Shown here in pieces: positions 1 to 13,170 of a stretch of 64,000 nucleotides of DNA. Position 1 is the first letter of the stretch. Each line of letters starts with the position of its first letter. The DNA lies in the NCBI GenBank assembly GCA_964541305.1, contig CAZIPE010000001.1, positions 88,163 through 152,162 of the forward strand. Reading direction: 5' to 3'. The notes under the pieces were generated by a model. It was not told the origin of the DNA. It was given only the letters and a program-made list of their open reading frames with translations, and ran no database searches. The position numbers were made by a program, and so were the translations under genes. This DNA comes from CAZIPE01 sp964541305 (GTDB taxonomy: Bacteria > Patescibacteriota > Saccharimonadia > Saccharimonadales > UBA7683).

Positions 1-80
1 TTGGCAGACTGGTCGATAATTTTATGATCGTATGCTTTAAGACGAATACGAATCTTTTGCTTTGGTGCTACTTCTGACAT
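1..80 (-). CDS. rpsJ: 30S ribosomal protein S10, 5' end only
   Basis: Only the first 26 codons are inside the window; the gene runs off the left edge. The peptide starts MSEVAPKQKIRIRLKAYDHK and continues with IIDQSA, the conserved S10 N-terminus (RIRLKA-DH--ID-S). S10 sits in the small-subunit head and doubles as NusE in antitermination. Its place downstream of tuf is the usual str-to-S10 operon junction. A GAAAGGA ribosome binding site lies 7 bases before the ATG. Here it is separated from tuf by a terminator and a coiled-coil gene, so it probably has its own promoter. Confidence 0.93.
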   Translation of the reverse strand, partial: MSEVAPKQKIRIRLKAYDHKIIDQSA

Positions 81-201
81 GGAATGTCCTTTCGTTGTTG
101 TAATGTAACATCCCAAGGAGGTTATAGAGAACACACCTTGTGACTTTTAGTCATTACGATTAATGATGTAATCAAATTGTACAACAGGTAGCGAATTTTG
201 T
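81..201 (-). other. Leader of rpsJ with a small perfect hairpin
   Basis: This 121-base gap upstream of rpsJ holds no gene. It contains a perfect short inverted repeat, TGACT-TTT-AGTCA at about 140-152, of unknown meaning. I could not place a convincing -35/-10 pair in it, although a promoter for rpsJ would be expected here or before the coiled-coil gene. Confidence 0.3.
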
Positions 202-600
202 CTAGTGAGGTAAATTAACGCCCGCTTCTTTAGCGGTGATTATTGTATTTTTATAGGTAAGAAGTATTTTCTTTTCTAGGCTCAGTTTATGAAACTCTTG
301 CTCGTCCTTGTCTGCACTCTTAGGCTGTGAAAGCATTGCATAAATTTCCTTGATATCGTTCTCTAGTGCCTCAACGCGTCCATCTAGTGAGTCGAATTTT
401 TGATTTAGAAGTCTAACTTCACTCTTAAGATATGAAACATCATGCTTCAACGTTGAAATATCGGCTCTTATTTTAACTATGTCCTTTTTAATCCCTGCAA
501 TTTCGTGACGTAACTCGTCAAATTGTGGTCCAGTTACTGCCTCGACACCTTCAATAACAATCGTGCGAATTTGGTCAAGATCATTTTGCGTCAAGCTCAT
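202..600 (-). CDS. Small coiled-coil protein of unknown function
   Basis: This 132-residue protein is mostly predicted coiled coil: heptad-like stretches rich in I, L, V, K, D and E run from about residue 25 to 95. There is no signal peptide, membrane segment or cysteine cluster. I chose the second in-frame ATG (600) because a TGATAAAAT extended -10 ends 6 bases before it, giving a leaderless transcript; an ATG at 606 lies right against the -10. It lies between the tuf terminator and rpsJ, so it is probably cotranscribed with rpsJ and the ribosomal genes beyond the edge. A second coiled-coil gene of the same style starts at 20372. I do not recognise a function. Confidence 0.7.
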   Translation of the reverse strand: MSLTQNDLDQIRTIVIEGVEAVTGPQFDELRHEIAGIKKDIVKIRADISTLKHDVSYLKSEVRLLNQKFDSLDGRVEALENDIKEIYAMLSQPKSADKDEQEFHKLSLEKKILLTYKNTIITAKEAGVNLPH

Positions 601-606
601 AAGCAT

Positions 607-615
607 ATTTTATCA
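607..615 (-). promoter_or_regulatory. Extended -10 of the coiled-coil gene (and perhaps rpsJ)
   Basis: On the minus strand it reads TGATAAAAT. The TAAAAT hexamer ends 6 bases before the chosen ATG. No clear -35 is visible. It sits directly downstream of the tuf terminator. Confidence 0.5.
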
Positions 616-624
616 TAAATATTC

Positions 625-655
625 AAAAGAGGTGCTCGTTGTGAACACCTCTTTA
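625..655 (-). terminator. Intrinsic terminator of tuf
   Basis: A perfect 9-bp inverted repeat (AAAGAGGTG at 626-634, CACCTCTTT at 646-654) with an 11-base loop ends in a short T run on the minus strand, 19 bases past the tuf stop codon. It should separate tuf from the coiled-coil gene and rpsJ. Confidence 0.8.
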
Positions 656-672
656 TTGGCTAGATTACTAAA

Positions 673-1854
673 TTATTTAGTGATCTTAGTAACCACACCA
701 GCACCTACGGTTCGGCCACCTTCGCGGATTGCGAATCGAAGACCATCATCCATAGCGATTGGAGCGAGCAGTTTTACCTTGAAAGTGATAGTATCACCAG
801 GCATAACCATCTCTTTATCGGCTGGAAGTTCAACTTCACCAGTTACATCAGTAGTACGGAAGTAAAACTGTGGTTTGTAACCCTTAAAGAATGGAGTGTG
901 ACGTCCACCTTCTTCTTTGGTAAGAATGTATACTTCAGCATCAAATTCTGTGTGCGGAGTAATCGTACCTGGCTTTGCAAGCACCTGGCCGCGTTCAATA
1001 TCTTCTCGTTCAATACCGCGAAGCAAGATACCTGCGTTATCACCAGCTTGACCTTGGTCAAGAGACTTCTTGAAAGCTTCGATACCTGTTACCACGCTCT
1101 TTCGAGTTTCACGGATACCAACGATTTCAACTTCGTCGTTTACTTTTACGATACCAGTTTCAACACGTCCGGTCGCAACTGTTCCACGACCCTTGATTGA
1201 AAATACATCTTCAATAGGCATAAGGAATGACTTATCAAGATCACGTGTTGGTTCAGGAATGTAATCATCCATAGCCTTAACGAGTTCCATAACAGCGTCT
1301 TCGTCAGATGCAGATCCTTCAAGGGCCTTAGTAGCAGAACCCTTGATGATAGGACAATCTCGGTCGAATTCGTACTTCGCAAGAAGGTCACGAACATCTT
1401 CTTCAATAAGTTCTACGAGTTCAGCATCAGCAAGGTCCATCTTGTTGAGGAAAACAACAATCTTAGGTACGCCCACTTGCTTAGCAAGAAGAACGTGCTC
1501 TCGAGTTTGTGGCATAGGACCATCAGCTGCAGATACTACAAGAACAGCACCATCAATTTGTGCGGCACCAGTAATCATGTTCTTAACGTAGTCGGCGTGA
1601 CCTGGCATATCAACGTGAGCGTAGTGACGCTTTTCGCTTTCATACTCTTGGTGAGAAGTAGCAATGGTTATACCACGTGCTTTTTCTTCCGGTGCGTTAT
1701 CGATTTGTGCGTAGTCGACTTTCTTGTTAACGTCGCTTGGTAGCTTCTTTGCTAATACGGTTGTAATAGCCGCTGTTAGTGTTGTCTTACCATGATCAAC
1801 GTGACCCATAGTACCAACATTGACATGAGGTTTTGTTCGATCAAAATCTGCCAT
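673..1854 (-). CDS. tuf: Elongation factor Tu
   Basis: The 393-residue GTPase delivers aminoacyl-tRNA to the ribosomal A site. G1 is GHVDHGKT (residues 17-24), followed by switch-region DMPGHADY and the NKMD guanine-specificity motif; domains 2 and 3 are complete to the end. Length equals the family norm. The start is fixed by AAGGAG five bases upstream. Unlike the classical str operon it does not directly follow fusA: an orphan gene intervenes, and tuf has its own consensus-like promoter at 1950-1978, a leader of about 90 bases with small hairpins (TTGAG/CTCAA), and its own terminator. It is therefore a separate, probably very highly expressed, transcription unit. Confidence 0.98.
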   Translation of the reverse strand: MADFDRTKPHVNVGTMGHVDHGKTTLTAAITTVLAKKLPSDVNKKVDYAQIDNAPEEKARGITIATSHQEYESEKRHYAHVDMPGHADYVKNMITGAAQIDGAVLVVSAADGPMPQTREHVLLAKQVGVPKIVVFLNKMDLADAELVELIEEDVRDLLAKYEFDRDCPIIKGSATKALEGSASDEDAVMELVKAMDDYIPEPTRDLDKSFLMPIEDVFSIKGRGTVATGRVETGIVKVNDEVEIVGIRETRKSVVTGIEAFKKSLDQGQAGDNAGILLRGIEREDIERGQVLAKPGTITPHTEFDAEVYILTKEEGGRHTPFFKGYKPQFYFRTTDVTGEVELPADKEMVMPGDTITFKVKLLAPIAMDDGLRFAIREGGRTVGAGVVTKITK

Positions 1855-1949
1855 TATTTCTCCTTGTTATTACTTTCGTTAATTTTGTCACGCGGTCCTT
1901 ATTGCTTGAGATAGCACTCAAACAACGCCCTCACGCGAGATACTCAATT

Positions 1950-1978
1950 ATTGTAATTCATTACCATGCTATTGTAAA
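1950..1978 (-). promoter_or_regulatory. tuf promoter
   Basis: The minus strand reads TTTACA (1973-1978), a 17-base spacer, then TACAAT (1950-1955). This is a near-consensus housekeeping promoter. It predicts a leader of roughly 90 bases before the tuf ATG, ending in an AAGGAG ribosome binding site. Confidence 0.75.
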
Positions 1979-2032
1979 GATGAGTATTGCTTTTAAAAAC
2001 ACTGTGGTTTACCTCTTCCCAGCAAATATGTT

Positions 2033-2440
2033 CTATCTGAGCTTATGCAGGGCTTTTACCGCACCCAATTGCTCTGCACCGGTTGCTTGAGCGCGCGCCA
2101 CATGGTCAAACGGCGAATTATCTGCCCTGTCTTCGCCTATGCGGAATGGCGACTCCCGAATATCACCACTAGCAGTTACATTTCCGAGTATAAAACTCCG
2201 GGCCCGGCATGACATCAGTCTCCTGCCATCACATGTGACAGCTTCGACATAAGGGTTTGATGTGAGGTTGCGTGCATTCGAAATATCGTTCAGCTCCATC
2301 GCCTCATAGATTTCTTGCTTCACACGTCTGCAACTTGCGTAGCATTTTGGTTGAATAAATACTTGTACTTCGGTAGTCGGAAATACATCCGGAGCCGATA
2401 ATTGTTCTATTTTCGGAATTGTATGTATCATCTCAGCCAT
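2033..2440 (-). CDS. Unrecognised 135-residue protein between fusA and tuf
   Basis: I do not recognise this protein. It carries four cysteines in two pairs (C33/C37 in PKCYASC and C70/C78), which could bind a metal or form disulfides, and an arginine-rich stretch follows the second pair. There is no signal or membrane segment. A GAGG ribosome binding site lies 7 bases upstream of the ATG, which supports translation. It is inserted between fusA and tuf, which are normally adjacent. Codon use is looser than in its neighbours (GCG, CGC and CTG occur freely), as expected for a weakly expressed or recently acquired gene. Confidence 0.6.
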   Translation of the reverse strand: MAEMIHTIPKIEQLSAPDVFPTTEVQVFIQPKCYASCRRVKQEIYEAMELNDISNARNLTSNPYVEAVTCDGRRLMSCRARSFILGNVTASGDIRESPFRIGEDRADNSPFDHVARAQATGAEQLGAVKALHKLR

Positions 2441-2476
2441 AAGTGGTCCTCGCTCAATTTAGTTATCAGTACTATT

Positions 2477-2498
2477 ATTCATTGCGTTAGCAACGAAT
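2477..2498 (-). repeat. Hairpin between fusA and the orphan gene
   Basis: The arms ATTCATTGC (2477-2485) and GCAACGAAT (2490-2498) pair with a four-base loop and one G-U wobble. No T run follows, so it is at best a weak terminator or a processing/regulatory hairpin downstream of fusA. Sequence evidence only. Confidence 0.35.
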
Positions 2499-2512
2499 GT
2501 CAAATTTAGTAC

Positions 2513-4594
2513 TTATTTACTGCGATTAGCGATAACTGCTTCAGCAACATTTGGTGGAACTTCCGCGTAGTGTGCGAGTTCCATCGTAGAGCTTGCGCGG
2601 CCCTGTGTCATCGAACGAATATCAGTGGTGTAACCAAACATTTCAGCGAGTGGAACAAAGGCATCAATAACCTTAGCGTTAGAACGATCCTCCATGCTCT
2701 CAACGCGTCCACGTCGTGAATTGAGGTCTCCAATAACATCACCCATGAATTCCTCAGGAACAACAACTTCAACTTTCATTACAGGCTCAAGGAGAACACC
2801 ACCGCCTTTTTTCACGCCTTCTTGAAGAGCCATGCTTCCGGCAATCTTAAAGGCCATTTCAGATGAGTCAACATCGTGATAACTACCATCGTAAAGCTCA
2901 GCTGAAACGTCTACTACGGGGTAGCCAGCAATAACACCGTTGCCCATCGCTTCTTCAACACCTTGCTGAACAGGTTTGATGTATTCACTTGGAACAGCAC
3001 CACCCTTAATAGAGTTGATGAACTCGAAGCCCTTACCTGGTTCTTGAGGCTTAAGGCGAAGCCATACGTCACCGTACTGACCACGACCACCAGATTGACG
3101 GATAAACTTACCCTGAATTTCAACTTCTTTTTTAATCGTTTCACGATAAGCAACTTGAGGTTGTCCAATGTTAGCTTCAACACTGAATTCTCGCTTCATT
3201 CGATCAACAAGGATCTCGAGGTGAAGCTCACCCATTCCCGAGATAATAGTCTGACCAGTTTCCTCGTCTGTGTGAACGCGGAAGGTAGGATCTTCTTCGG
3301 CAAGACGCTGAAGGGCAATACCCATTTTTTCTTGGTCTGCTTTGGTCTTAGGTTCAATAGCAATTGAAACCGGAGGATCGGGGAAGGTAATGCTCTCAAG
3401 AATAATCGGATTAGTTGGATCACAAAGGGTGTTTCCGGTAGTCGTAGCTTTCATGCCAACAATGGCTGCAATATCCCCTGCTTCTACCTCTTCTACGTCT
3501 TCTCGCTTATCGGCGTGCATACGGACCAAACGGCCAACACGGGTTTTTTCACCAGTAGAGCTGTTTAGAATATAACTACCAGCGGTAATCTTTCCCGAAT
3601 AGACACGGAAGAAACAGAGTTTGCCCATGAATGGATCGGTAGCGATTTTAAAGGCCAGACCAGAAAATGGTTCGGCGTTATCTGATTTTCGCTCAATTTC
3701 ATCACCCGTCTTAGGGTGTGTTCCCCATACAGATCCACGGTCAAGCGGGCTAGGAAGGAATTGAATAACAAGGTCAAGTACCTTCTCAACAATAACCCCA
3801 CGGCCATCTCCACCGGTAACAATGAAGAATTCACCAGTCAATACCGCTTTTCGAATAGCGGAACAGAGTTCTTCTTCAGTAATAGACTCTTCACCGCTCT
3901 CAAAGTACTTATCAAGGAGTTCGTCGTCGTAACTCACCGCTGATTCAACGAGTAGGCTGCGAGCATTCTTGGCCTTTTCAACCATGTCTTCAGGAATTTC
4001 ACCTTCAACGAGTGCCTTATCGGTAAAGTCTTTGTAGGTGTAGGCTTTCATAGTGATAAGATCAACGACGCCATTAATAGTCTGCTCAAAACCAATTGGG
4101 AGATGAACAGGCACTGCATGCTTTGTTAAGCGTTGGTGAATAGTTTCGAGAGATTTGTAGAAATCCCCGCCTGTTTGGTTAATCTTGTTAATAAAGCAGA
4201 CACGAGGTACGCCGTACTTATCGGCTTGTCGCCATACAGTTTCAGATTGTGATTCAACACCCATCTTACCGTCAAAGACCGTAACAGCCCCATCAAGCAC
4301 ACGAAGTGATCGCTCAACTTCAGCCGTAAAGTCAATATGACCTGGTGTATCGATAATATTGATCTGGTGATCTTTCCAGAAACAGGTAACAGCAGCAGAG
4401 GTAATAGTAATACCACGCTCACGTTCTTGCTCCATCCAGTCAGTAGTGGTTTCACCTTCGTGAACCGCACCAATCTTGTGAGAGATACCCGTACGGTATA
4501 GCACGCCCTCTGTTGTGGTGGTCTTACCCGCATCAATATGGGCAATAATCCCAATGTTACGCAGTTTTACTAAATCTATCTTCTTTGTTGCCAT
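2513..4594 (-). CDS. fusA: Elongation factor G
   Basis: This 693-residue translocase has G1 [13 protein letters not shown] near residue 18, switch-region [13 protein letters not shown] as the guanine-specificity motif, then domains II-V with the usual GMGELHLE and GRGQYGDV segments. Length is typical. AAGGAT precedes the ATG at good spacing, and a second copy of AAAAGGATA lies just upstream, overlapping the stop codon of the preceding orphan gene. It belongs to the rpsL-rpsG-orphan-fusA operon driven from the promoter at 5909-5937. Confidence 0.98.
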   Translation of the reverse strand: MATKKIDLVKLRNIGIIAHIDAGKTTTTEGVLYRTGISHKIGAVHEGETTTDWMEQERERGITITSAAVTCFWKDHQINIIDTPGHIDFTAEVERSLRVLDGAVTVFDGKMGVESQSETVWRQADKYGVPRVCFINKINQTGGDFYKSLETIHQRLTKHAVPVHLPIGFEQTINGVVDLITMKAYTYKDFTDKALVEGEIPEDMVEKAKNARSLLVESAVSYDDELLDKYFESGEESITEEELCSAIRKAVLTGEFFIVTGGDGRGVIVEKVLDLVIQFLPSPLDRGSVWGTHPKTGDEIERKSDNAEPFSGLAFKIATDPFMGKLCFFRVYSGKITAGSYILNSSTGEKTRVGRLVRMHADKREDVEEVEAGDIAAIVGMKATTTGNTLCDPTNPIILESITFPDPPVSIAIEPKTKADQEKMGIALQRLAEEDPTFRVHTDEETGQTIISGMGELHLEILVDRMKREFSVEANIGQPQVAYRETIKKEVEIQGKFIRQSGGRGQYGDVWLRLKPQEPGKGFEFINSIKGGAVPSEYIKPVQQGVEEAMGNGVIAGYPVVDVSAELYDGSYHDVDSSEMAFKIAGSMALQEGVKKGGGVLLEPVMKVEVVVPEEFMGDVIGDLNSRRGRVESMEDRSNAKVIDAFVPLAEMFGYTTDIRSMTQGRASSTMELAHYAEVPPNVAEAVIANRSK

Positions 4595-4606
4595 ATATTA
4601 TCCTTT

Positions 4607-4969
4607 TTATCCTTTTTTTCTATCAAAAAATGCATGGGCATCGAGCAGCGTACTGTTAGTGTCTATCGAAACTCTTGAAACTATAAAGCTTGCCATAGTG
4701 CCACAAAGACTGCCATCACAATTTGAGTCATCTTGACCTTCGCTGGCTGCAATCACCTCATTACTGAAATTGGCAAGATGATCCTGAATATAGCCGAGTT
4801 TGGGGGCAAGGAAAACTCTAAACATGGCATTCAAAGTTCGATTTTCATGTAATGTACTCAAATCTACAGTTGCACTCATTTCACCGGCAGCCTCACTTAG
4901 TTCGTTCAGGAATACTCGTGATTCGCACACCTCTCCACTAGCTGGACATCTTGTGTCTAGTAATGGCAT
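4607..4969 (-). CDS. Unrecognised 120-residue protein inside the str operon
   Basis: I do not recognise this protein. It begins MPLLDTRCPASGEVCESR and has cysteine pairs C8/C15 and C84/C89, the latter within NCDGSLCG, so metal binding or disulfides are possible. There is no signal peptide or membrane helix. Its ATG starts one base after the rpsG stop, which points to translational coupling, and its stop codon overlaps a duplicated AAAAGGATA that reappears as the fusA ribosome binding site. An extra gene between rpsG and fusA is rare in bacteria. It must be cotranscribed with highly expressed translation genes. Confidence 0.6.
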   Translation of the reverse strand: MPLLDTRCPASGEVCESRVFLNELSEAAGEMSATVDLSTLHENRTLNAMFRVFLAPKLGYIQDHLANFSNEVIAASEGQDDSNCDGSLCGTMASFIVSRVSIDTNSTLLDAHAFFDRKKG

Positions 4970-4970
4970 A

Positions 4971-5450
4971 TTAAAATCTCGCGAAGTGGGCGAAAGCTCG
5001 GTTGGCTTCAGCCATTTTATGAGTATCTTCTTTTTTCTTCACAGCTGCGCCAGCATTATTATGAGCATCTACAATCTCTGCAGCCAGTCGCTTGTTATAC
5101 GGCATGCCTTTTCGAGCGCGTGCCGCTTGAACAAACCACATCATACCAAGGTGTCCCTTACGGTGTCCTTCAACAGGAAATGGAATCTGGTAGTTTGCGC
5201 CACCAACTCGTCGGCTTTTTACTTCAACGTTAGGCAGGATATTGTTAACTGCTTCTTCAAGAGCTTGAAGTGGATCTTCAATCTTAAGTTTCTTAGCAGC
5301 TTGTTCCATAGCCTCATATACGGCAGTTTCTGCAGATACTTTTTTACCATCGAGCATACTTTTGTTAATCAGGCGCTGTACAAGTACCGAGTTATACTTA
5401 CGGTCTGGAGCTACTGGACGAATGAGCGATTTGGTCTTTTTTCTCGGCAT
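4971..5450 (-). CDS. rpsG: 30S ribosomal protein S7
   Basis: The 159-residue protein initiates assembly of the 30S head by binding the 3' domain of 16S rRNA. It starts [19 protein letters not shown] and contains the S7 signature around LINKSMLDGKK and the conserved PVEGHRKGHLGMMWF region. Its ATG overlaps the rpsL stop by one base (TAATG). Length is normal for the family (about 156). The next gene, an orphan, starts one base after its stop. Confidence 0.97.
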   Translation of the reverse strand: MPRKKTKSLIRPVAPDRKYNSVLVQRLINKSMLDGKKVSAETAVYEAMEQAAKKLKIEDPLQALEEAVNNILPNVEVKSRRVGGANYQIPFPVEGHRKGHLGMMWFVQAARARKGMPYNKRLAAEIVDAHNNAGAAVKKKEDTHKMAEANRAFAHFARF

Positions 5451-5863
5451 TATTTACTCGCTTTCTTTGTTCCGTACTTAGAACGGCCCTGTTTTCTATC
5501 AGCAACACCTTGAAGGTCAAGATTACCGCGAACAATATGGTAACGAACACCGGGAAGATCGGGAACACGACCGCCACGAACAAGCACTACTGCGTGCTCT
5601 TGAAGGTTGTGCCCTTCTCCACCGATATAAGCCCAAACTTCATGACCGTTTGTTAGTCGCACACGGGCAACCTTACGAAGGGCAGAGTTAGGTTTACGCG
5701 GAGTTTTAGTCGTTACCTTGATACAGACGCCTCGTTTGAACGGTGCCGGTTTTTCGTAACTGGTGTTCTTTTGAGAATTGGTAATCTTACGAAGAGCCGC
5801 AGTTTTCACCTTACGAGCTGTCGTCTTTCGTGGTTTACGAACCAATTGATTAATTGTTGGCAT
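5450..5863 (-). CDS. rpsL: 30S ribosomal protein S12, with both streptomycin-site lysines replaced
   Basis: S12 lines the decoding centre. I start it at the ATG encoding [10 protein letters not shown] (5863) because GGAGG lies upstream at normal spacing; an in-frame ATG 12 bases earlier falls within or before that site. The 137-residue product has about 13 extra residues near position 25-40 relative to E. coli. The conserved segment reads [11 protein letters not shown], so the residue equal to E. coli K43 is arginine (R56, codon CGT at 5696-5698). The second streptomycin position, E. coli K88, is proline (P101, codon CCC at 5561-5563) in GGRVPDLPG. Both are classical resistance positions, so natural streptomycin resistance is expected. 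Confidence 0.97.
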   Translation of the reverse strand: MPTINQLVRKPRKTTARKVKTAALRKITNSQKNTSYEKPAPFKRGVCIKVTTKTPRKPNSALRKVARVRLTNGHEVWAYIGGEGHNLQEHAVVLVRGGRVPDLPGVRYHIVRGNLDLQGVADRKQGRSKYGTKKASK

Positions 5864-5908
5864 CAATGCCTCCAACTATTTTTACAGTTGCATCTTGCAT
5901 AAGAACTG

Positions 5909-5937
5909 ATTTTAACAGATGTGAGCTCATAGTGCAA
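5909..5937 (-). promoter_or_regulatory. Promoter of the rpsL operon inside the end of rpoC
   Basis: The minus strand reads TTGCAC (5932-5937), a 17-base spacer and TAAAAT (5909-5914), with TG one base before the -10. The -35 lies in the last codons of rpoC. It gives rpsL-rpsG-orphan-fusA independent transcription with a leader of about 40 bases. Confidence 0.7.
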
Positions 5938-8900
5938 CCTCTGACCCTTCTTTCATAGCGGGCGCACCGGTTCCAACAGGAATCTTGCGACCAATGATGA
6001 CGTTCTCTTTAAGGCCGTAAAGGTGATCGACTTTACCACTTGTTGCGGCATTAATAAGTACGCGAGTCGTGTCTTGGAATGAGGCAGCAGATAGGAAGCT
6101 ATCGCTCCAAGTAGAAACCTTGGCAATACCGAGTAGCAACTGTGTGAATTCAGCAGGTGCTTTGTTGTCCTCAGCAAGCTTAGCGTTGCCTTCAACGACT
6201 GAAGCCTTGCTGACAATATCACCGGTTACGAAGAGGCTATCTCCACTGTCTTCAATCTGAACTCGACTGAACATTTGTCTCACGATAATCTCAAGATGTT
6301 GGTCAGCGAGCGTTACACCCTGCTGCGCAAACATACTCTGGATTTCGTTAATAATGTAGCGCTGCGTTTCTTCAATACCCTTGAGGCGCATCAAATCATG
6401 CAAGTTGAGTGAACCAGTTGTTAGTCGGTCACCAGCTTTGACGCTTTCACCTTCTGCAACTGTTAAGCTCTTGAAGCCCGGAATCTCATATTTAACTGGA
6501 GTACTATGATGGGCCGTAAGAACCGCTTTACCATCGTGGAATTCAACCGTAGCTGAGAATGCTGCGACAAGTGGTCGTTCACCCTTAGCATCTGATGCAA
6601 TGACGTCTCCGGCTAGTACTTCGTTACCATTTTTCAGCTGTGGCTTACGTTTTTCAAGAGCGAACTCCTCAATGCGAGCTTCAGATGGGGTAACTTGTAC
6701 GACGTAGTGATTACCTTCTTCCCAGATGCTGACGTTACCATCGAGTTCAGACATTTGAGCCTGACTCTTAGGCGTACGAGCCTCAAGAAGCTCCTCAACA
6801 CGAGGCAGACCCTGGGTCACATCTTCTACGCTTGCGGCACCAGCGGTGTGCTTGGTACGCATAGTAAGCTGAGTTCCTGGTTCACCAATCGACTGAGCCG
6901 CAATAACACCAACCGGCTGATAAGCTTTGACTATATAGCCAGTAGCCTTGTCGAGACCGTAACTCTTCGGGCTAATGCCTCGGAGGTTTGCCGCACTCAA
7001 GACGCTTCGGATCAAGATTGAGTCGTGCTCACTGGCGTCAATAAGGGCACCAGCTTCTTCAGTAATCAGTTCGCCTGATTTAACAACCGTTTTGCCGTCA
7101 ACCTTAATAGTTTCAGCCGCATAACGTCCACTGACACGCTCACCAAAGTTCATGCCGATACCTTCGGTCTCAGGTCGCAAGACCTTGAAGCCTGGATCTT
7201 CACAATCATCATCTACAGTGAACATATCTTGAGCAACATCCACCATTCGACGAGTTAAGTAACCGGAGTCAGCCGTACGTAGGGCGGTATCAATCAGACC
7301 CTTACGTGAACCACGTGTATCAACGAAGTATTCAATCGGGGTAAGACCCTTCTTATAGTTGTTTCGAATAGGAAGTTCAACCTCACGGCCAAGCGCATCC
7401 ACCACAAGACCCTTCATACCAGATACCTGCTTGATCTGTGAGGTGCTACCGCGAGCACCAGAGATCATAGCAATACCAATACTGGTATCTTCGCCTTCGT
7501 ATGCACTCACAAGTATGGCCTGGACTTGTTCATCAACTTCGCGCCACACGCCAACGGTGAGTCGGTAGCGTTCTTCTTCGCTGATTAAACCTTGTTCATA
7601 CTGGTCAGATACATCTGAAGCTTTCTTTTCACCCGCTTCAAGTAGCGCATCAAGGCCTGGGAGATCGATATAGTCGTCCATACCCGTTGATATACCAGCA
7701 AATGTCGCGTAACTAAAGCCAAGTCGCATAAGGTTATCGGCAATTTCAGCTGCTACTTCAGAACCGTAGTTTCTAAATACTCGGCCCATAACAGCTACTA
7801 ACTTCTTCTTAGTCATAACATCATTTACGTAGGCAAAATCTTCAGGAAGAATACTGTTGAACAGTAATCGACCGAGGGTGGTCTGGATACTGTTACCTCT
7901 GAAAGTCGTACGGATCGGTGTTTGAAGTTTGATCTTATCAGCTTCAAGTGCCATAAGTGCTTCGTCAATTGAGCTAACCGGAACTGGTGTTTTTACCATT
8001 GCATCAGGTTTGTCATAGGTTAGGTAGTAACAACCAAGGACAATATCTTGTTCAATGTGTAGAATTGGTGCACCATCAGCAGGCTTAAGCAAGTTTTTGC
8101 TCGCTTGCATCAGTTCCTTCGCTTCTTTCTGAGCAGAGTCAGAAAGTGGAAGATGCACCGCCATTTGGTCACCATCGAAGTCAGCGTTAAAGCCTTTACA
8201 TACGAGAGGGTGCAATTGAATAGCTTTACCTTCAATCAGTTTCGGCTGGAAAGCCAAAATTGAAAGTCGGTGAAGGGTTGGTGCACGGTTAAGTAGTACG
8301 TACTTCTCTTTAATCACTTCGTCGAGGGCATCCCAGATAACTGTTTCACCTGCTTCAATCAAACGAGTTGCGTTCTTAATATTGTGAGCGTACTCATGTT
8401 GCATGAGCCAACCAATAACAAATGGTTTAAACAACTCAAGTGCCATAAGTTTTGGCAACCCACACTGATTAATCTTTAGTTCAGGACCAGATACGATAAC
8501 TGAACGACCAGAGTAATCTACGCGCTTACCAAGGAGGTTCTGACGGAATCGTCCGTGCTTACCCTTGAGCATATCGCTCAGAGATTTAAGACGTCGTCGT
8601 CCGCCCGTTGCGCTTACTGCGCGCCCTGAGCGTGCCGCTGAGTTGTCTATAAGAGCATCAACCGCTTCTTGCAACATTCGTTGCTCGTTGCGACGAATAA
8701 CACCTGGGGCATTAAGGTCAATCAGCTTCTTCAATCGATTGTTACGGTTAATAACGCGGCGATAGAGGTCGTTCATGTCTGAAGTTGCAAAACGTCCACC
8801 AGTTAGCTGAACCATTGGTCGTAGGTCTGGAGGTATAACCGGAAGTACACTGACACACATGCTACCTGGCTCAATACCAGCTTGCAACATGCTCTCTAGC

Positions 8901-9735
8901 ACCTTTAGTCGCTTCATGATCTTCTTGGCACGTTGACCCTTGGCACTCTCAGCTTCTTTTGAGAGCTCAGCAATTAATTGCTCGAGATCAATTTCGTCAA
9001 GAAGTTCTTTCAGCGCGTTGCCGCCCATTCCAACCTTAACGATTGCTTCATAGTCATCGGGGAGATTGCGGTAGTCGGTTTCTGAAATGAGGCCGCATTT
9101 TACTAAACTTTCTAGCTGCTGTTTCTTTTGCAAGAAATTATCAGTTGCTTCATCGATTTCTTTACTTTGGGCCTCGGCCAATGCTTTGATCTCAGCACCT
9201 TCAGCTTCAGCTTCTTTTTCAAAGCGTGTCTTGATGGCTACTTTGGCAGCTTCGAGTTCTGCTTCAGCATCAGCAATAAACTGTGTCTTCTTCTCTTCAT
9301 TAACTGAAATAATTAGGTATGAAGCAAAGTAAACAATACGCTCCAGGTTCTTGACAGTAATACCAAGGAGCAATCCAATTGGACTTGGGGTACCACGAAG
9401 GAACCAGATGTGTGCAACAGGTGACGCAAGGGTAATGTGTCCCATGCGTTCACGTCGTACGATGGAACGAGTAACAAGTTCACCCTTCTTATCTACTGCT
9501 GCTTCACGAGACCTCACACCCTTGTACTTCGCATCATGCGGGTTGATGTCTTTGACTGGTCCGAAAATTCGCTCACAGAAAAGTCCGTCGCGTTCTGGCT
9601 TCTGGGTTCGGTAATTAATCGTCTCGGGCTTCGTAACTTCACCGTAGCTCCAATCAAGTATGTCACTTGGGCTGGCCACTACAAGTTTTACTGCGTCAAA
9701 GTCGGTCATGTTGATGCCGGTATTTTGATGGTTCA

Positions 9736-9736
<1 letters not shown>
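5927..9736 (-). CDS. rpoC: RNA polymerase beta-prime subunit, lacking both zinc sites
   Basis: This 1269-residue catalytic subunit carries the NADFDGDQMAVH active-site loop that holds Mg2+, and a charged coiled-coil insert at about residues 145-250 like that of Actinobacteria. The N-terminal zinc ribbon, normally four cysteines, is replaced by a cysteine-free stretch (residues 63-92). In the second zinc site only the first cysteine (DDDCEDPG) remains; the expected C-x6-C-x2-C cluster has become SAANLRGISPKSYG. The fold seems kept without zinc. The start has AAGGAGG seven bases upstream and overlaps the rpoB stop (TAATG). Confidence 0.98.

Positions 9737-13170
<3,434 letters not shown>

Noticed and set aside
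1906..1950. CIRCE-like ATAGCACTC in the tuf leader
   Set aside because: The base sequence at the expected right half (CCTCACGCG) does not match GAGTGCTAA; it is better read as part of a small TTGAG/CTCAA hairpin.
4126..4554. Long open frames inside fusA, rpoC, rpsG and other genes in other frames
   Set aside because: They overlap conserved genes on either strand, show no known motifs and have compositions typical of frame shadows.
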